A stretch of 64,000 bases of DNA, taken from the NCBI GenBank assembly GCA_963970005.1, contig CAXAMN010008635.1:171851-235850 (forward strand), given 5' to 3'. A program made the position numbers and the translations under genes. Below the pieces are notes generated by a model. The model did not search any database, had not been told where the DNA came from, and saw only the letters and a list, made by a program, of their open reading frames with translations. Positions 30,956 through 42,230 of the stretch are shown here, piece after piece (positions within the stretch are counted from its first letter, which is position 1; each line of letters starts with the position of its first letter). Source of the DNA: Durusdinium trenchii. Its lineage: Eukaryota > Sar > Dinophyceae > Suessiales > Symbiodiniaceae.

Positions 30956-31735
30956 CGACAGGTTTTTCCCCTAACACATGTTGGAAACAGCGTGACTCTT
31001 TGCTTCAAGAAATCTCAATGTCGGCCTGCCCATAAACCAAAATCTTCTGGATGTTGGCCTGAAGACAGTTTTGTCCTAATCACTGCCAATCACCCGTGAC
31101 ACTTTCTTCACGACCAAGACTCCAACTGCATGGGTATAAACGCCTGGCCGACACATTCAAACTACCACAGCGAGAAACCCTTCAGACTGAGTCTCGAAAA
31201 GAATGGCTATAACCGGTTTGATTAACTAAATTGGTTGTCAAATTTGTTTCACCTAGTTGTGTCCTATGTCTATGTATATATGTTTTGCCCCTTTGTCATA
31301 TCCGTTCAAACCCGCACGGTGGTCGTTTGGGCCCAGGATCCACTGCCAGGATGTACTCTGAGCCTGAGTGCAAGCATTATCACATGTTGCTACTTTTGCT
31401 GAGCTACCATTCAGGCCGGCCTATAGTATTTGTTGAACTCAGTGAAAGCAGCAGATGAATGCATCTTGGGTGCAGCACGGAAATACGTGTCATGTTTTCC
31501 TGCACTCATGGGTTCGACAGCACACAGGGAGGCTTCACATTGAAACTACAAAATGTTGATAGTTTCCATCGAAGTTCAGCCTTTGCTGCACGGGTCACCT
31601 TGCGTTTGCTTCTGCCAGTACCTAGGGGTCTGCAAGGCAGAAAAGTATCAAGTTTTGTGCACACCACTACAGTGGTGGATCACTCAGCATATCAATGCAA
31701 AGGGTGAGATGCTGCAACACACGTGTGTACAAATA

Positions 31736-31796
31736 ATATTGGATGGACGGATGGACGGATGGATGGATGGATGGATCGATCGACCGATAGATCCAC
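31736..31796 (+). repeat. (GGAT)n/(GGAC)n microsatellite
   Basis: GGATGGACGGATGGACGGAT, then GGATGGATGGATGGATCGAT, ending CGACCGATAGATCC. Similar tracts flank LINE-like pieces at 48.6, 51.5, 52.85 and 53.26 kb. Confidence 0.85.
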
Positions 31797-31944
31797 CATA
31801 GGGACGAGTGCAGAGTCGCGTGCTTATTCGGCGGAGAAGCAGGCTCAGAGTCATGAAATGCGCAAATTTAATGGCAAGCGGAAAGCTGAGGATGAATTTT
31901 GTGCACGATTCTACCGGTGATGAAGTGCTACTTCTGCTACAAGC

Positions 31945-32060
31945 GGGCGCCCTAAGGCACATCACGTGTCTGAAAGGCACATCACTGAATGGCCACAGTG
32001 TTTAGGGAAAGGCACATCATGTTTACGAAAGGCACATCACGCACCTGGAACCCCATGGCC
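31945..32060 (+). repeat. AAGGCACATCAC repeats
   Basis: Four copies of GGCACATCAC or GGCACATCATG within 100 bases. CCCATGGCCACAGCTGTTTCA at 32050 recurs as CCCATGGCCACAGCCTCTTCA at 32270. Confidence 0.6.
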
Positions 32061-32304
32061 ACAGCTGTTTCAAGTAATCTAAAAGTTTGTTATCCTTCAT
32101 GCGGAAGCATTGAACCCCCTTGCGGAAGCCCATGCTCGTGACCACCAAATCTGAATAGTTGACCCACGTAACATCTTGAAACGATGCATTAGGTATGAAA
32201 CTTCGCGTTGCTCTTGCCGGAGGCCGTAGCAGTAGAAACAACATGTTGCTCGATGATGGGTGGAAATCCCATGGCCACAGCCTCTTCAACCAGTCAGCAG
32301 TCAA
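32023..32304 (-). CDS. Candidate terminal exon, unrecognised
   Basis: An open minus-strand frame with NASFQDVTWVNYSDLVVTSM, GFRKGVQCFRMKDNKLLDYL, KQLWPWGSRCVMCLS and a TAA. The motif DYLKQLWPWG near the end echoes DWLKRLWPWD near the start of the frame, so part of it is a repeat. Texture is coding-like, but overlap with the GGCACATCAC repeats lowers confidence. Confidence 0.35.
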   Translation of the reverse strand: MTADWLKRLWPWDFHPSSSNMLFLLLRPPARATRSFIPNASFQDVTWVNYSDLVVTSMGFRKGVQCFRMKDNKLLDYLKQLWPWGSRCVMCLS

Positions 32305-32674
32305 CTATTGAGAAGCCATGACCTCCCAATATACCCTGTTGCTGCCTTTCGAAGTGGTAATGAGATAAATAATATATATATATATTGGGATCTGGTCGAA
32401 ATGTCTTCTTCCAAAAATGGCCGCAAGTCGTGTTCACATGGGGGCCCGCTACATATTCTTTACTTTTGGCGCACACAGCTGGTTAATGAAGGAAACATGG
32501 ACCAAACAAGTATTGGCGCCAAGTTGTAAGAGGCGTCACTAGCCCTGCACCGTTTTCAGCTGATCTCCGAGCTTCAAGCCATGCTTGAAACAAAAGACAT
32601 GTTGCAAGTCAGCCTTGGTAGGGTCCACGGCAAACTAGTTGCAAGACATGTTGCAAGCCATGGTTGGAATCTGG

Positions 32675-32825
32675 CAATGTTTGCTAGCGCGGATCTAGCG
32701 CAGTGCTAGCGCGAGGCTAGCGCATTTTTCAGCCAGCCACTTTTCAAAAACCTGACGACGTTCTGAACATGTCCTAAGGCAAACACTTGCGTCACTAGCG
32801 CAAGTCTACCGCAAGCCTAGCGCCC
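32675..32825 (+). repeat. CTAGCGC cluster
   Basis: CTAGCGC or a near variant occurs about eight times in 150 bases (GCTAGCGCGGATCTAGCGC, TGCTAGCGCGAGGCTAGCGC, AGCCTAGCGCCC). Irregular spacing. Confidence 0.55.
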
Positions 32826-32997
32826 AGCTGCAGAATAGGTGTGTTTAGCTGGGGGCCCGCTACATAATCTAAATGAAAAAACAACATCATAAGCTACTTT
32901 CGACCCCTTTATCTATTTTTTTGATTATAGACTTTTGGCCGGACTCCATATATACAGACATAGTAATGTATATTAGAAAGTGGGTGTGTATGTTGGC

Positions 32998-33042
32998 GAG
33001 GCCTCGCGAGGGTACGCGAGACCTCCGCGAGGCGACGCGCAA
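32998..33042. repeat. CG-rich palindromic motif
   Basis: GAGGCCTCGCGAGGGTACGC then GAGACCTCCGCGAGGCGACG: repeated CGCGAGG and its complement in an A+T-rich setting. It can fold on itself. Confidence 0.5.
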
Positions 33043-33181
33043 TACATCTACCAATCAATGGTTTCTCACCAGCTGCCATTCGTCCATTCTTGACCTAAAA
33101 TGGTCTGATGAGCATTAAAGCCCCCATGCGCAAACAAAAGCTTCAACAAATGCATGACAGCGCGGGCAACCCGGCCTGCTA

Positions 33182-33992
33182 TTTCGCTGGCAGCCGGCCG
33201 GCCGGCTGGCCAAATAGCGGCCGGCCGGCCGGCTGGCCATGTAGTAGTAGTAGTAGTAGTAGTAGGAGTAGTAGTAGTAGTAGTAGTCGTAGTAGTAGTA
33301 GTAGTGGTAGTGGTAGTGGTAGTGGCAGTGGCAGTGGTAGTGGTATAGTGGTAGTGGTAGTAGCGGTTTCTTCCGCGGCCGGCCGGCCGGCTGGCCATAG
33401 CGGCCGGCCGGCCGGCCATGTACTACTAGTAGTAGTAGTGGTGGTGGTGGTAGTAGTAGTAGTCGTCGTAGTCGTAGCCGTAGTCGGAGTAGTGGTAGTG
33501 GTAGTGGTAGTGGTAGTGGTAGTGGTAGTGGTAGTNNNNNNNNNNAGTGGTAGTGGTAGTGGTAGTGGTAGTGGGAGTGGTAGTGGTAGTGGTAGTGGTA
33601 GTGGTAGTGGTAGTGGTAGTGGTAGTCGTAGTGGTAGTAGTTGTTGTAGTAGTAGTACTAGTAGTACTAGTAGTGGTAGTAGTAGTAGTAGTGGTAGTCG
33701 TAGTAGTAGTAGTACTACCAGGACTACTACCACGACTACTACCACGACTACTACCACGACTACTACTACGACTACTACCACTACTACTCCCACTACTACG
33801 ACCACTACTACCACTACTACTACCGCTACTACTACCACCGCGACTACCACTACTACTATTTCTACTACTACTACTACTAGTAGTAGTAGTAGTACTAGGC
33901 CGGCCGGCTGGACCGTGGATCTTGGCCGGCCGGCCGGCCAGCTGGACCGTGGTTCTTGGCCAGCCGGCTGTCCGGCCGGCCGGCTGGCTGGC
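33182..33992. repeat. GGCCGGCC-bounded triplet island with inverted halves
   Basis: Tracts of GGCCGGCCGGCTGGCC (33193-33238, 33377-33420, 33898-33992) bound and divide arrays of trinucleotides. From about 33239 to 33715 the plus strand is (AGT)n/(GTAGTG)n. At about 33716 it switches to (ACT)n/(ACTACC)n until about 33870, then returns briefly to AGT. The two halves are complementary and could fold into a long hairpin. Long frames on both strands encode only Ser, Val, Thr or Leu runs and are not genes. Confidence 0.9.
33536..33545. other. Assembly gap (10 N)
   Basis: Ten N lie inside the (GTAGTG)n array. The true length of the array is unknown. Confidence 0.99.
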
Positions 33993-34451
33993 TGATCGAG
34001 AAATAGCGGGCCGCGATAAGCTCGCAATGAAATGCATAGAAGACTTCCGATTAGCCATTCCCCATGTGATCTTGTAAAGTTGACTGCTGGAATGCTACTC
34101 CGCATGGGCGGGGAGCTTTTTCTTCCTTGAAGAAGCCTGAGCCTTGATGAATTTTGGTTCCTAGATTTTGGGGGAACTTAACTTGCAAGCTTCAGCAGTA
34201 CGCAAAACATGTGACCGACAAGGGAGAGAGCATGCATGACGAGTGAACAATGACTGAATGATTCAATCATGCTGCTGTTGAGGATGGACTGATACGGACG
34301 TGACTCAAACTTTGGCTACATGATGCTAAATATGCCAAATGATATATTATGTATATTATATATACATACATACATACTCTTGAGCAAGCTGGGGTTATCC
34401 GTTGCCTTCATTTGAGCTAATGTTCAATCTGTTCAACCGCTAACGTTGGTT

Positions 34452-34660
34452 TCAGTAGTTCGTCAAGGGCTTTATCACGAGCACTGCGCATGCGACTGCC
34501 ATGTCTCTGTCAAAACAGCTTTTAATCATATGGGTGTCAAAGGGCGCGTGTACCGAGCACCAGACTCGCCACACTCCAAATGCAAAATCACACAAAACTA
34601 GCTGGTTGCCAACACCACAGATTGACATGAACGAATCTCCACCGTACAAACAAGAACTTG
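34452..34660 (-). CDS. Doubtful exon, unrecognised
   Basis: A minus-strand frame reads GDSFMSICGVGNQLVLCDFA, FGVWRVWCSVHAPFDTHMIK and SCFDRDMAVACAVLVIKP before a stop. Cys/aromatic-rich and coding-like, but alone. It could belong to the 3' end of the ankyrin gene on the same strand. Confidence 0.3.
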
Positions 34661-35563
34661 TGGCACACCAACAACGCGCTCACCCCTTGAACCTGTGATT
34701 AAAAGTTCCATGCTTTGTCCCAGTGTAGGAGCATGCCCAATCTCAGCTTTAACGCTTGAAACCTCCTGACTCTAGTACACAAGAACAGATTAAAGGAAAG
34801 AAGACCAAGCTTTCCGCTTGATTTGACCTGACTCATAGAAGAGTGCCTCGCAGTTTCATGTCTATTTGTATTGCTGTATGCACCAGCAAGTGGCAGCTCA
34901 CACATTCAAGCAAAACAAATGTGATGGCCTTCATCAAGTTGACAGGCGCTTCACCTGGAAGTTATCACGTCTAACAAGCTTCGCTTATCACATCGCATTT
35001 GACCCGGCCTGGTGTTTTCAGAAAGCGGACAATGTCCTGAGTTTGTAAAGCTCAACAGAGTACATAAAAAAGATCTAAAAAGGAAAAGCTTGAGATGCAA
35101 ATGTTTCGGACAAACAGCAATCACCTCTCTGCGTTTTTTCAGCTATTCTCAAACTGAACTCTCACTCGCTGGCATCCTGAACCGTCAAAAGGGTGACTTG
35201 GTGCCAGGAGTCCTGCATGTCCACAGCCCACTCCGGAGAGCGGCCAAGAAACCTTCATTTTCCACTCTACGACTTGTCCTGCAAAGCTTTTGCCACTTCT
35301 GAGATGACCCTGCTGTTGCCACTTCTCAGCAGGCTTTGAAGAGAGTAGTCATACCTTTCGAGGTTTGGGGGGTGTCAAAGGTAGGGAGCCTGACTTTGTT
35401 TCAGTACTCAACAAGAAGCCTCCGAATTCGCACATCTTGATCCTAAGTCGCTCTGGATGTGGTTGTGCCATTACAAGAAAGCAACTCTCAACAGCCCTAA
35501 GAGGAGCGCATTCTCTGATGTAAGTTGATACTTCGAACTGTCCTGTAGACGGCATATTCAAGG

Positions 35564-37700
35564 TCAAGCTAAGTGAAGCGGTTCAGTGTTCTCCTTCCGA
35601 ATAATCAAGTCAGCTTTCTTTTTCAGGAGCAGCTTCACGACGGCAATTTGACTCATCCTAAGCTGTGAAAAGCTGGCTTGACAACATGGTGCATGCTTGC
35701 ACAGCGGCTGCTTCACAGTGAAGGCGATACAGCTCGTACTTCCATTCAGTAGCTGTATCATAAAGCCCTTCTGAACAAAAGTTTGGAGCTTTCCTCGTTG
35801 CTTGTAGTGTTTTTCTTAAAAGGCTCCCAAAAATCTCAACAGTTTGGATTCGCAGGAGTAGGATAGGGATCTGACTCAATGGCTGCATCAAGAGGAGTAA
35901 AGAACCAAGCACCTTTCCTCAGTGGAAATGAGAGCAAAGCGCAAGATTTGCACAAACTCCGAGTAACCAAGAACGCCACAGGCAACTTTTTTCTGGTACT
36001 TCGACCTCAAACTCTCTATGTTTGCCACAATCCAAGGCAAAACACCTAGATTTGCCCTAGTCTTGAGCACAGCGCCTCCGATTTTTCATTGATGTCCGCA
36101 GCAAAGTCCAGGAGAAGCTCGCAGCACTTTTCATTTCCCACCCTTAGAAGTGCTCGCAGCACGCCAGAAGATGTGCTTCTTGGCATGTCATGAGAATGGC
36201 AGTTGAGCTATGGTGCAGCGACATCACATGCACCTCTCAGACTTAGTCTCTGTGACAGGGCCTAGTCTGGCCTAGTGACTTCTGAAAACCTTTTGAGGCA
36301 ACATCTCTATGTGTTTCATGTGACATGTACTCTCATCGCAGGACGGTTCTATCATGTGATACGGAAAGTATTCTAGCTAACCAACTTGCACAACAAATCT
36401 CAGATTGGGTCTTCATGAGGCTGTCAATCATTTACCATTGCTTATGATAGAAATGTGGTGCAAGGCTGCCACAGGTGCAAAAACACTTGCCTTTTTGAGC
36501 TAGTTAACTATTGAATGCTTAATGTCCCACAATAATCTACATCGCAATAACATGTCGGAACTCACAAATGCAAAGATACAAAATTCATCTAAAACATGAA
36601 GAAAGGAGGTCTGAACACTCTCCATTTGCCACACAGTCCGTCCTGGCAGCTACGTGGAGTGGAGCATAGTTCAGCCCTTTGATGTCCTCAAGCAGCTTGT
36701 TTTGTGTGCGCAGTACACGACAAATGTTCCAGAAGTATTCTATCATGCACTGCACCAAGCCTGAAATGGGGCCGTCTTGGAAATGGCAGCTTTCCTGTGG
36801 AATTGTCCAGCGCAGTAAGAGCTCTGGCAACCGCTCCATAGAGCTGTCTAGTCATGTCTAGTCAAGGTACACTTCAAGCAAATAGCGAGTGCACTTCAAA
36901 GCGCCAAAGTAGGACGAGTTCCAGAGCCTCGATTCCGAAAATGGGAACGAATCTGCGTTGAATCTCTACATAAGCATCTCTAAAGGAGCCAAGCAGGACA
37001 TAGAAAAACCGTTGCAACTGCAGTCGGACTAAGGAACTGACAAGCTGGCACCTGGCTTGTCACCTAAGCAAGGCAAACAAGCACCTTTGAAACAGGGCGA
37101 AGCTTCTAAGGCAGGCTTGATTGGGTGCAACAGCCAGGCAAGGGAGAGATTCAATGAGAGAAAGGTGCGCTTCAACGCACAAAGCACACAGTCTCATTTC
37201 TGTCGTCCCAATTTTTTGCACAACCCGAACCCTCGGCGGCCACCTAAATATGATGTCAAATTGGATGAAACGTTGTGGCTCTCAACCTAAGTTGCAAAGA
37301 GCTATATAACTATTCCAGTTAGACCAGTTAGAACATGTTTAGTTGACAGGCTTGAAACAGCTTGTATAACTACTCCTCCTTCCAAGAATACTGGCTATTT
37401 GGATCTATTTGGGCTGAATTACCCCGTGTTTCTTTGTAGAGAACACCTTTAGAACCAGCTGGACACTTTCTGGTATTTGAGACTCTTGAATCTGAGAAAG
37501 GAGGCCAAGAGCTTCAACATCTCCACATTGTCCTTGGGATCGCGACAAGTTGCACTTGTAGTATTTGTTTCATAGCTGTCACACATTTCACACCCCGAAA
37601 AGTCCGCAACAAAATGAATGGCAGTTGACTCCTCCCTGATGCAGAAAAGAATCGGATGGCAAGGCTGCAAAGGGCGCATTTCCACACCAGGTGACTTGGC
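35564..37700 (-). CDS. Ankyrin-repeat protein gene (several exons)
   Basis: Four pieces on the minus strand carry ankyrin signatures. About 37625-37497: TAIHFVADFSG, then NVEMLKLLASF. About 36720-36600: RTQNKLLEDIKGLNYAPLHV then AARTDC. About 35915-35860: FFTPLDAAIESDP. 35644-35567: AVVKLLLKKKADLIIRKENT then EPLHLA. The TALHxAA-like turns and the VKLLLxxxAD helix are typical of the 33-residue repeat, which serves protein binding. Each piece sits in a short open stretch between stops, as expected for one or two repeats per exon, but splice borders were not all found. The left end is open: the last piece meets a stop directly after PLHLA, which may be the true end or a missed donor. Partner and role are unknown. 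Confidence 0.6.
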
Positions 37701-38400
37701 CTGATATGTTGAATCTAGATTGAAAGGTATCGGCGATCGGCACTGTCTGGTTCTTGGTTCCCTCCGGTTTTCTCTCTCTCTCTCTCTTTCAGAAACTAAG
37801 CACAAACTCTCTGAATTCACTGTAAGACCCCAGCTTGCACCAGCCTTTTTGCTGTAGGTGGATGTGTGGATGTCCCCACGGTACCTTACCAAGAGACTCT
37901 ATCTGGATAAATTCAAACCCTGAAGAATTGCACGACGGTTTGTCAGCAAAACGCCGTGCTGAGATCCGTAGGTTTCAAAGCCAAAAAAACGCTTTTTGTA
38001 AAAAAAAGTTACCTCTCCAGACGCTTCTTGCCTTCCCTCTGGACATCTAACTCTATTTGGAAGTAAGATAGTCTTTGGAGGTTTTCTCTAGCAAGTTTTA
38101 CTTCAGGATAGTTTTTCATTTAGGAATCCAAATCACAACTCACGTCTGGGGACTATTCTGGAAATCGCTACGTGTGGCGACCACTGTCTCTTCCTTCGGC
38201 TACTTGTTTTTAGAAGTTACACATTCATATACAGCACCTACCTCTTCTGTGAAGACACTGTGTTTTACAGTGTTGTGTGTCGATTTTGCAGTTGTTCGAC
38301 ATTGCATTGCTTCATGACTGCGTTTGATACCCAGTATATATACATAATTTTTTAGAACTTTTATAGTAACTATAAGATATTCAACATATATACACAATAT

Positions 38401-38507
38401 TGCGAACGTGTCTCTTGATCAAAAAGGGGCTTCAGTCGAGTCAACTACACAGAGTAAAATGCGAATGATGTCATGTATATTCTGTAGTCTGCACTGAAAA
38501 TGCTACC
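38401..38507 (-). repeat. 3' LTR of the copia element
   Basis: On the minus strand it starts GGTAGCATTTTCAGTGCAGA (first T changed to G) and ends ACACGTTCGCA. It shares TCAGTGCAGA, GTAGTTGACTCGACTGAAG and TGATCAAGAGA with the 5' LTR. Confidence 0.85.
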
Positions 38508-38518
38508 CACTCCTTCTT
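38506..38518 (-). other. Polypurine tract
   Basis: AAGAAGGAGTGGG on the minus strand abuts the 3' LTR, the place where second-strand synthesis would start. Confidence 0.65.
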
Positions 38519-38551
38519 GGTAGTGTGAGTGATCGAACTGCTACTTTGAGC

Positions 38552-39460
38552 TCACTCTGCCACTATAGTCCTTTTTTTCATCATTTCTTTGCAGGTTTTC
38601 TCTTTTCTCCAGGGAACGGGGTTCTTAGAGATTCTTGGTATTGGTCTATCTGGGTTGTCTCTTCTCATAACTGCACATTCTAGCAGCTCTTGATATTTTT
38701 CCATGTCCTTTTCAACTTGGTCTGCTGCCTTTTGTAGTCCTCTTCCCACAAGGTTCCAATGCCTCTCATTAAGCTGTTGGAAGCTTTCCTTCCAGTCGAC
38801 CACACATTTGGCTTGCCTGCTTTACCTCATACTCTTCTCTGATTGATAGCTCCCTATTTCCTGGCCTAAACATGTTGTTCAATAGTTTTTGTGATGGGGT
38901 TGCCCCGTCCAAGGCTGCTTGCAACATCACTCGATAGCCTTGATATGGTCCTTCTGCTGCTTGCACAAGCTCCTTCTGGCTAAGAAGTTTCCTGCATTCA
39001 TCTCTCCAAGCACATCAAAACTGGTGACTGTCTGAAGATCTAGTACTGCTCAACAAAGCCTCCATCACAATGAATTCTCCTGGCATAGTCGTGCAAAATG
39101 TCAATCCTTTCTTCATCGTCTTCCATATCTTCCATGTCTAGCGCAAGTTTTCCAATTTGGACTTCTCATGCTTCTGACCTGAAACCTGAAACGAGCTGGT
39201 TCCAATGCGCTGTAATAGCTGGTCTCAAAGGGTTTGTATAGCTTGAATAGAACAAATATCACTGCTGCAAAACCAATGATATTGATCACAACGATCACAA
39301 CGGTCCAACATGCCCAGTTGCCATTTCCAACCCACACGGGATGTTTTTCTCTTTCAAGAACGTTTCTGTAACCATTGGCTGCAAGCCCTCCAACGCTACC
39401 ATTCTCACAAGCACGTTGGCAATAGTTCCTTTTCTCTTCAAACACCTTTCTCTCACGCAC
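38552..39460 (-). pseudogene. 3' tail region of the copia element with a membrane helix
   Basis: Between RNase H and the polypurine tract lie about 900 bases of decayed coding sequence. 39460 starts RERKVFEEKRNYCQRACENG; 39310-39242 encodes a strongly hydrophobic helix (TVVIVVINIIGFAAVIFVLF) followed by KLYK. Further pieces are acidic (LALDMEDMEDDEERIDILHD) and helical (MVDWKESFQQLNERHWNLVG, QKAADQVEKDMEKYQELLEC). A stop near 38555 ends it just before the polypurine tract. Most copia elements of other groups lack a membrane segment here. It could be a Pol tail or a separate third frame. Confidence 0.6.
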
Positions 39461-39519
39461 TCCTACTCTGGTCTGTTGTCACTGTGCCAGTACCCAATGA
39501 GGTTCATCAGGTATCTGAT

Positions 39520-40125
39520 TCTTTGTCCTCCAAGTGGCTTGGCATTGATGTCTGTATGTTGCTATCTGTTGGTACTTGTACCAACTTGAAATATATCCTG
39601 TCCTCAATCCATAGCAGCTTTCCATCTAAGTTAAATGTCTAACTTTTCCAACTCCTCTCTTCATCGCACGCGAATTGTCCCAAGAGCAAACTCAAGAACC
39701 GAGCGAATGTAGATTCCATCTGACGCTGAAGAAACTATTGCGCGCAACTCTGCTTCACGCGAAGATAAGCTAATGATCTTCTGTGTCCTACTGCTCCTGA
39801 AGTTGATTTCTGTGGCTTTTGTTTCCACTCCAACCTGAATCTGAGAATGTTTCCAAGCACCAATAGCTTTCTCCTTTCTTCACACAGCCTTCTCCTGCTT
39901 GCGGAAATTCAACTACTAGACAATGGTCCATAGTCTTCTTCAAATACCCTGGGAACTTCTTCAAGTGGTGAAATGACATGGCTGTGGGATTTGACATTCT
40001 TCAAGCCATGTCCTTCACAGTCGCGCAAGACTTCTGATGCGTCTTGCGTCTGAATTGAACTGCCTGATGGTAGTCGCTGCAGTTTGATCTTCCCAACCTG
40101 TTCTTCATAGGCTTTCAGCATCTGC
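39520..40125 (-). pseudogene. pol: copia RNase H and end of Pol
   Basis: Blocks: LKAYEEQVGKIKLQRLPSGS (40118), MSNPTAMSFHHLKKFPGYLK (39997), CLETFSDSGWSGNKSHR (catalytic Asp region), KIISLSSREAELRAIVSSAS (about 39760, the conserved Glu) and LDGKLLWIEDRIYFKLVQVP then TDSNI (about 39610). The last is the usual closing part of copia Pol that precedes the lost KPL motif. Frames change at least three times. Confidence 0.82.
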
Positions 40126-40229
40126 TGGATGCAGTTACCTGGTTGGATTCAGAATTCATAGTCCATCCTTCCCTAGTTTGTACTTTCTCCTCAGGAAGCT
40201 GAACTCACACTGGTGTCAAACCTGTCTTG

Positions 40230-40956
40230 AATCTTTGGGGGAAAGATTTCATGGATGCGCCTTATTTCATTGGTGTACTTTGAGTCTCCTGTGAAAATCA
40301 AGTCATCCACATGGATCAAAATGATACCTTTTAATTTCTTCCTAGGCGCGGACACTGAACTTGTACCGTGGTTTCAGTTTCAGAGTAGATGGCACAAACC
40401 CAAAGATGTATGGGGGTCCTTCCAAACCACCCCTTGCAGATTGCGCCATCTACTCTGAAACCACTGTAATTGAGTTCCTCGGCGAGGTACTCTGTGAAAA
40501 AGTCAACCCACGCTTTTGCTCCAACTCTTTGCCCAGGTAAACTTCTCTTCACCAAGAACTCCTCTCAAGTTCACTTTCCATGGCTTCTCTTGTGGAACCT
40601 GCAGAAATGCATCTTGCGCATCAAGACATCCTATCGTCTGGGAAAATTTTCCTTCTCTTGCTTCTTCCTCCTCACTAACTCTCTGCAAGAATATTGCGAG
40701 TAGAAACTTCATACATGTCCTGAAGTCGCTGCTGAGAAAAGTCATCTCTCTTTCCTTCAGCGAACGCAAATTCTCTTGCAACTAGTCGCGATCTTCTCCT
40801 CCACCTCTTGCTTTCTGCCCCATCTTCAAGGTGGTAGGGCTTTCTTCTCCAGTCATACACACTGCGCGCTGTCAGGAAACTGATTCCTTCTGCGCTATAC
40901 CTTCTGGTCTCTCTAGCACACTTGCATCTTCCGGAGTCTTTTCTCTTCCACTTCAT
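40230..40956 (-). pseudogene. pol: copia reverse transcriptase
   Basis: Characteristic blocks occur in order: RLVAREFAFAEGKRDD (about 40788), LDAQDAFLQVPQEKPWKVNL (about 40620, motif A with the first catalytic Asp), GAKAWVDFFTEYLAEELNYS (about 40500), and ILIHVDDLIFTGDSKYTNEI (40299-40313 encodes HVDDL, the YxDD-type catalytic motif). At least three frameshifts lie between them. The catalytic DD pair is kept, but the chain cannot be read through. Confidence 0.88.
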
Positions 40957-41077
40957 CAGCTACTCTGTCTACCCATTCTTCTGGGTCTTCTTCTGGTTCA
41001 TGTTCTCCATCATACCATAAGCATTCAGGTCCATTCACTTCCTCTTCTTCTGGCTCATCTCCTTCTTCTTCCCAGTC

Positions 41078-41783
41078 CTACTCATCAACTTCTTCTGCAA
41101 CTGGGGATAGCTCTTCATCTACATGACAAAGGTCTCCACCTGCAACTTTCACCAAATTGATCCTAGCTTTCTTGCTTGAATCATCTGATGGCCTGAGCTT
41201 CTTCGTTAGACTTTCCTCTTCGAGCAATTCAAATGCTTTTGTGGGTCTCGATGGCACTGATGGTGATCTCAATGAAGATAGTATAGGAGTAACTGGATTA
41301 GGCCGTCCTGCTGGCAACGATGTAGAGGGAAATGCTTTCACCTTCTCAAGTGCTTTCTCATCTGCAACGAGAACTTTCTGTTTCTCACTTGGTGTTTCTT
41401 CTCCACTTGGTTTTCTTTCATTTCCACCTCTCTTCATTGCTTCCGCAGGGGTTTCCAGAGGTGTTTCTTTTTTCTGAATCACTTCCTCCTTCAAGAGCTT
41501 TTGCAATTCTTGCTTCTGCATCTTCATCCTTGAACTTCAACACTACACGCTCTCGAGCAATGTCTGTTTGCGCTGATGAAAATGCCTCCGCTCTCCTCTT
41601 TGCGGCAATGATTCTGCCCGCAAAGTTGGTCTGATGTTCCCATGAATAAGCGTTGAAGCTTTTGTAGGTTGGTAAATATTGGGACCAATCTTGATCCGTT
41701 CTTCTAACGCGTGCGCTGAGCACTACCTCCGCACCACCTGTATGCACATAGGCGTCTTGTCTTTCGACCTCTCCCAAGAACAA
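41078..41783 (-). pseudogene. pol: copia Pol linker between integrase and RT
   Basis: 41783-41418 reads GGAEVVLSARVRRTDQDWSQ and YLPTYKSFNAYSWEHQTNFA, followed in another frame (41527-41078) by a Lys/Glu/Pro-rich disordered stretch and an acidic end ELSPVAEEVDE. Such linkers separate integrase from RT in this family. Confidence 0.65.
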
Positions 41784-42230
41784 GCATGAACGCCATCTTG
41801 CTCCTTCCTTGTTGAGGCTCTTGGTGTAACCGTGAACCAGCCATATTCTGCTAGAAGTCCTGTGTAACTCTTGCCATAGGCAAGCTCATAGGGAGTTACA
41901 CCCTTGACTGGCTGAAACCTATTCAGTACACAACTGGCATGTCTTGCTGCCCAGGTCCAAAGTGCATGATCTGACTCAATCTTGATACCAAGTCTTGACA
42001 CGCACACCTTCAATGAATGTTCCTGCAGGCTTTCTCACCCTGTCAACTGTGTTCTCTGACAAAAACGAATGATCTCCAAGTTTTGAGTTGACCAACCTGG
42101 TAGTGAGTCCTAGACTGCGGCGAGCATTGATCAACATCTTGGAGATTTGCCTTGTTGTGGGTTCATTGTCCTGGGTAGTTGATCTGAATACCCCAACAAT
42201 TGACGGACATTCATCAACTCCTGCACAATG
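41723..42230 (-). pseudogene. pol: copia integrase, C-terminal half
   Basis: Pieces in shifting frames include DNEPTTRQISKMLINARRSL and KLGDHS, then an open frame from 42013 with IESDHALWTWAARHASCVLN, RFQPVKGVTPYELAYGKSY and TGLLAEYG. In this family that text lies in and after the DDE core, with the acidic residue of the core expected around ENTVDRVRK. Integrase joins the cDNA to the host. At least two frameshifts. Confidence 0.75.

Noticed and set aside
33108..34105. Frames of about 300 codons of Ser, Val, Thr, Leu and Gly runs
   Set aside because: Trinucleotide arrays with GGCCGGCC tracts are open in all phases on both strands and contain an assembly gap.
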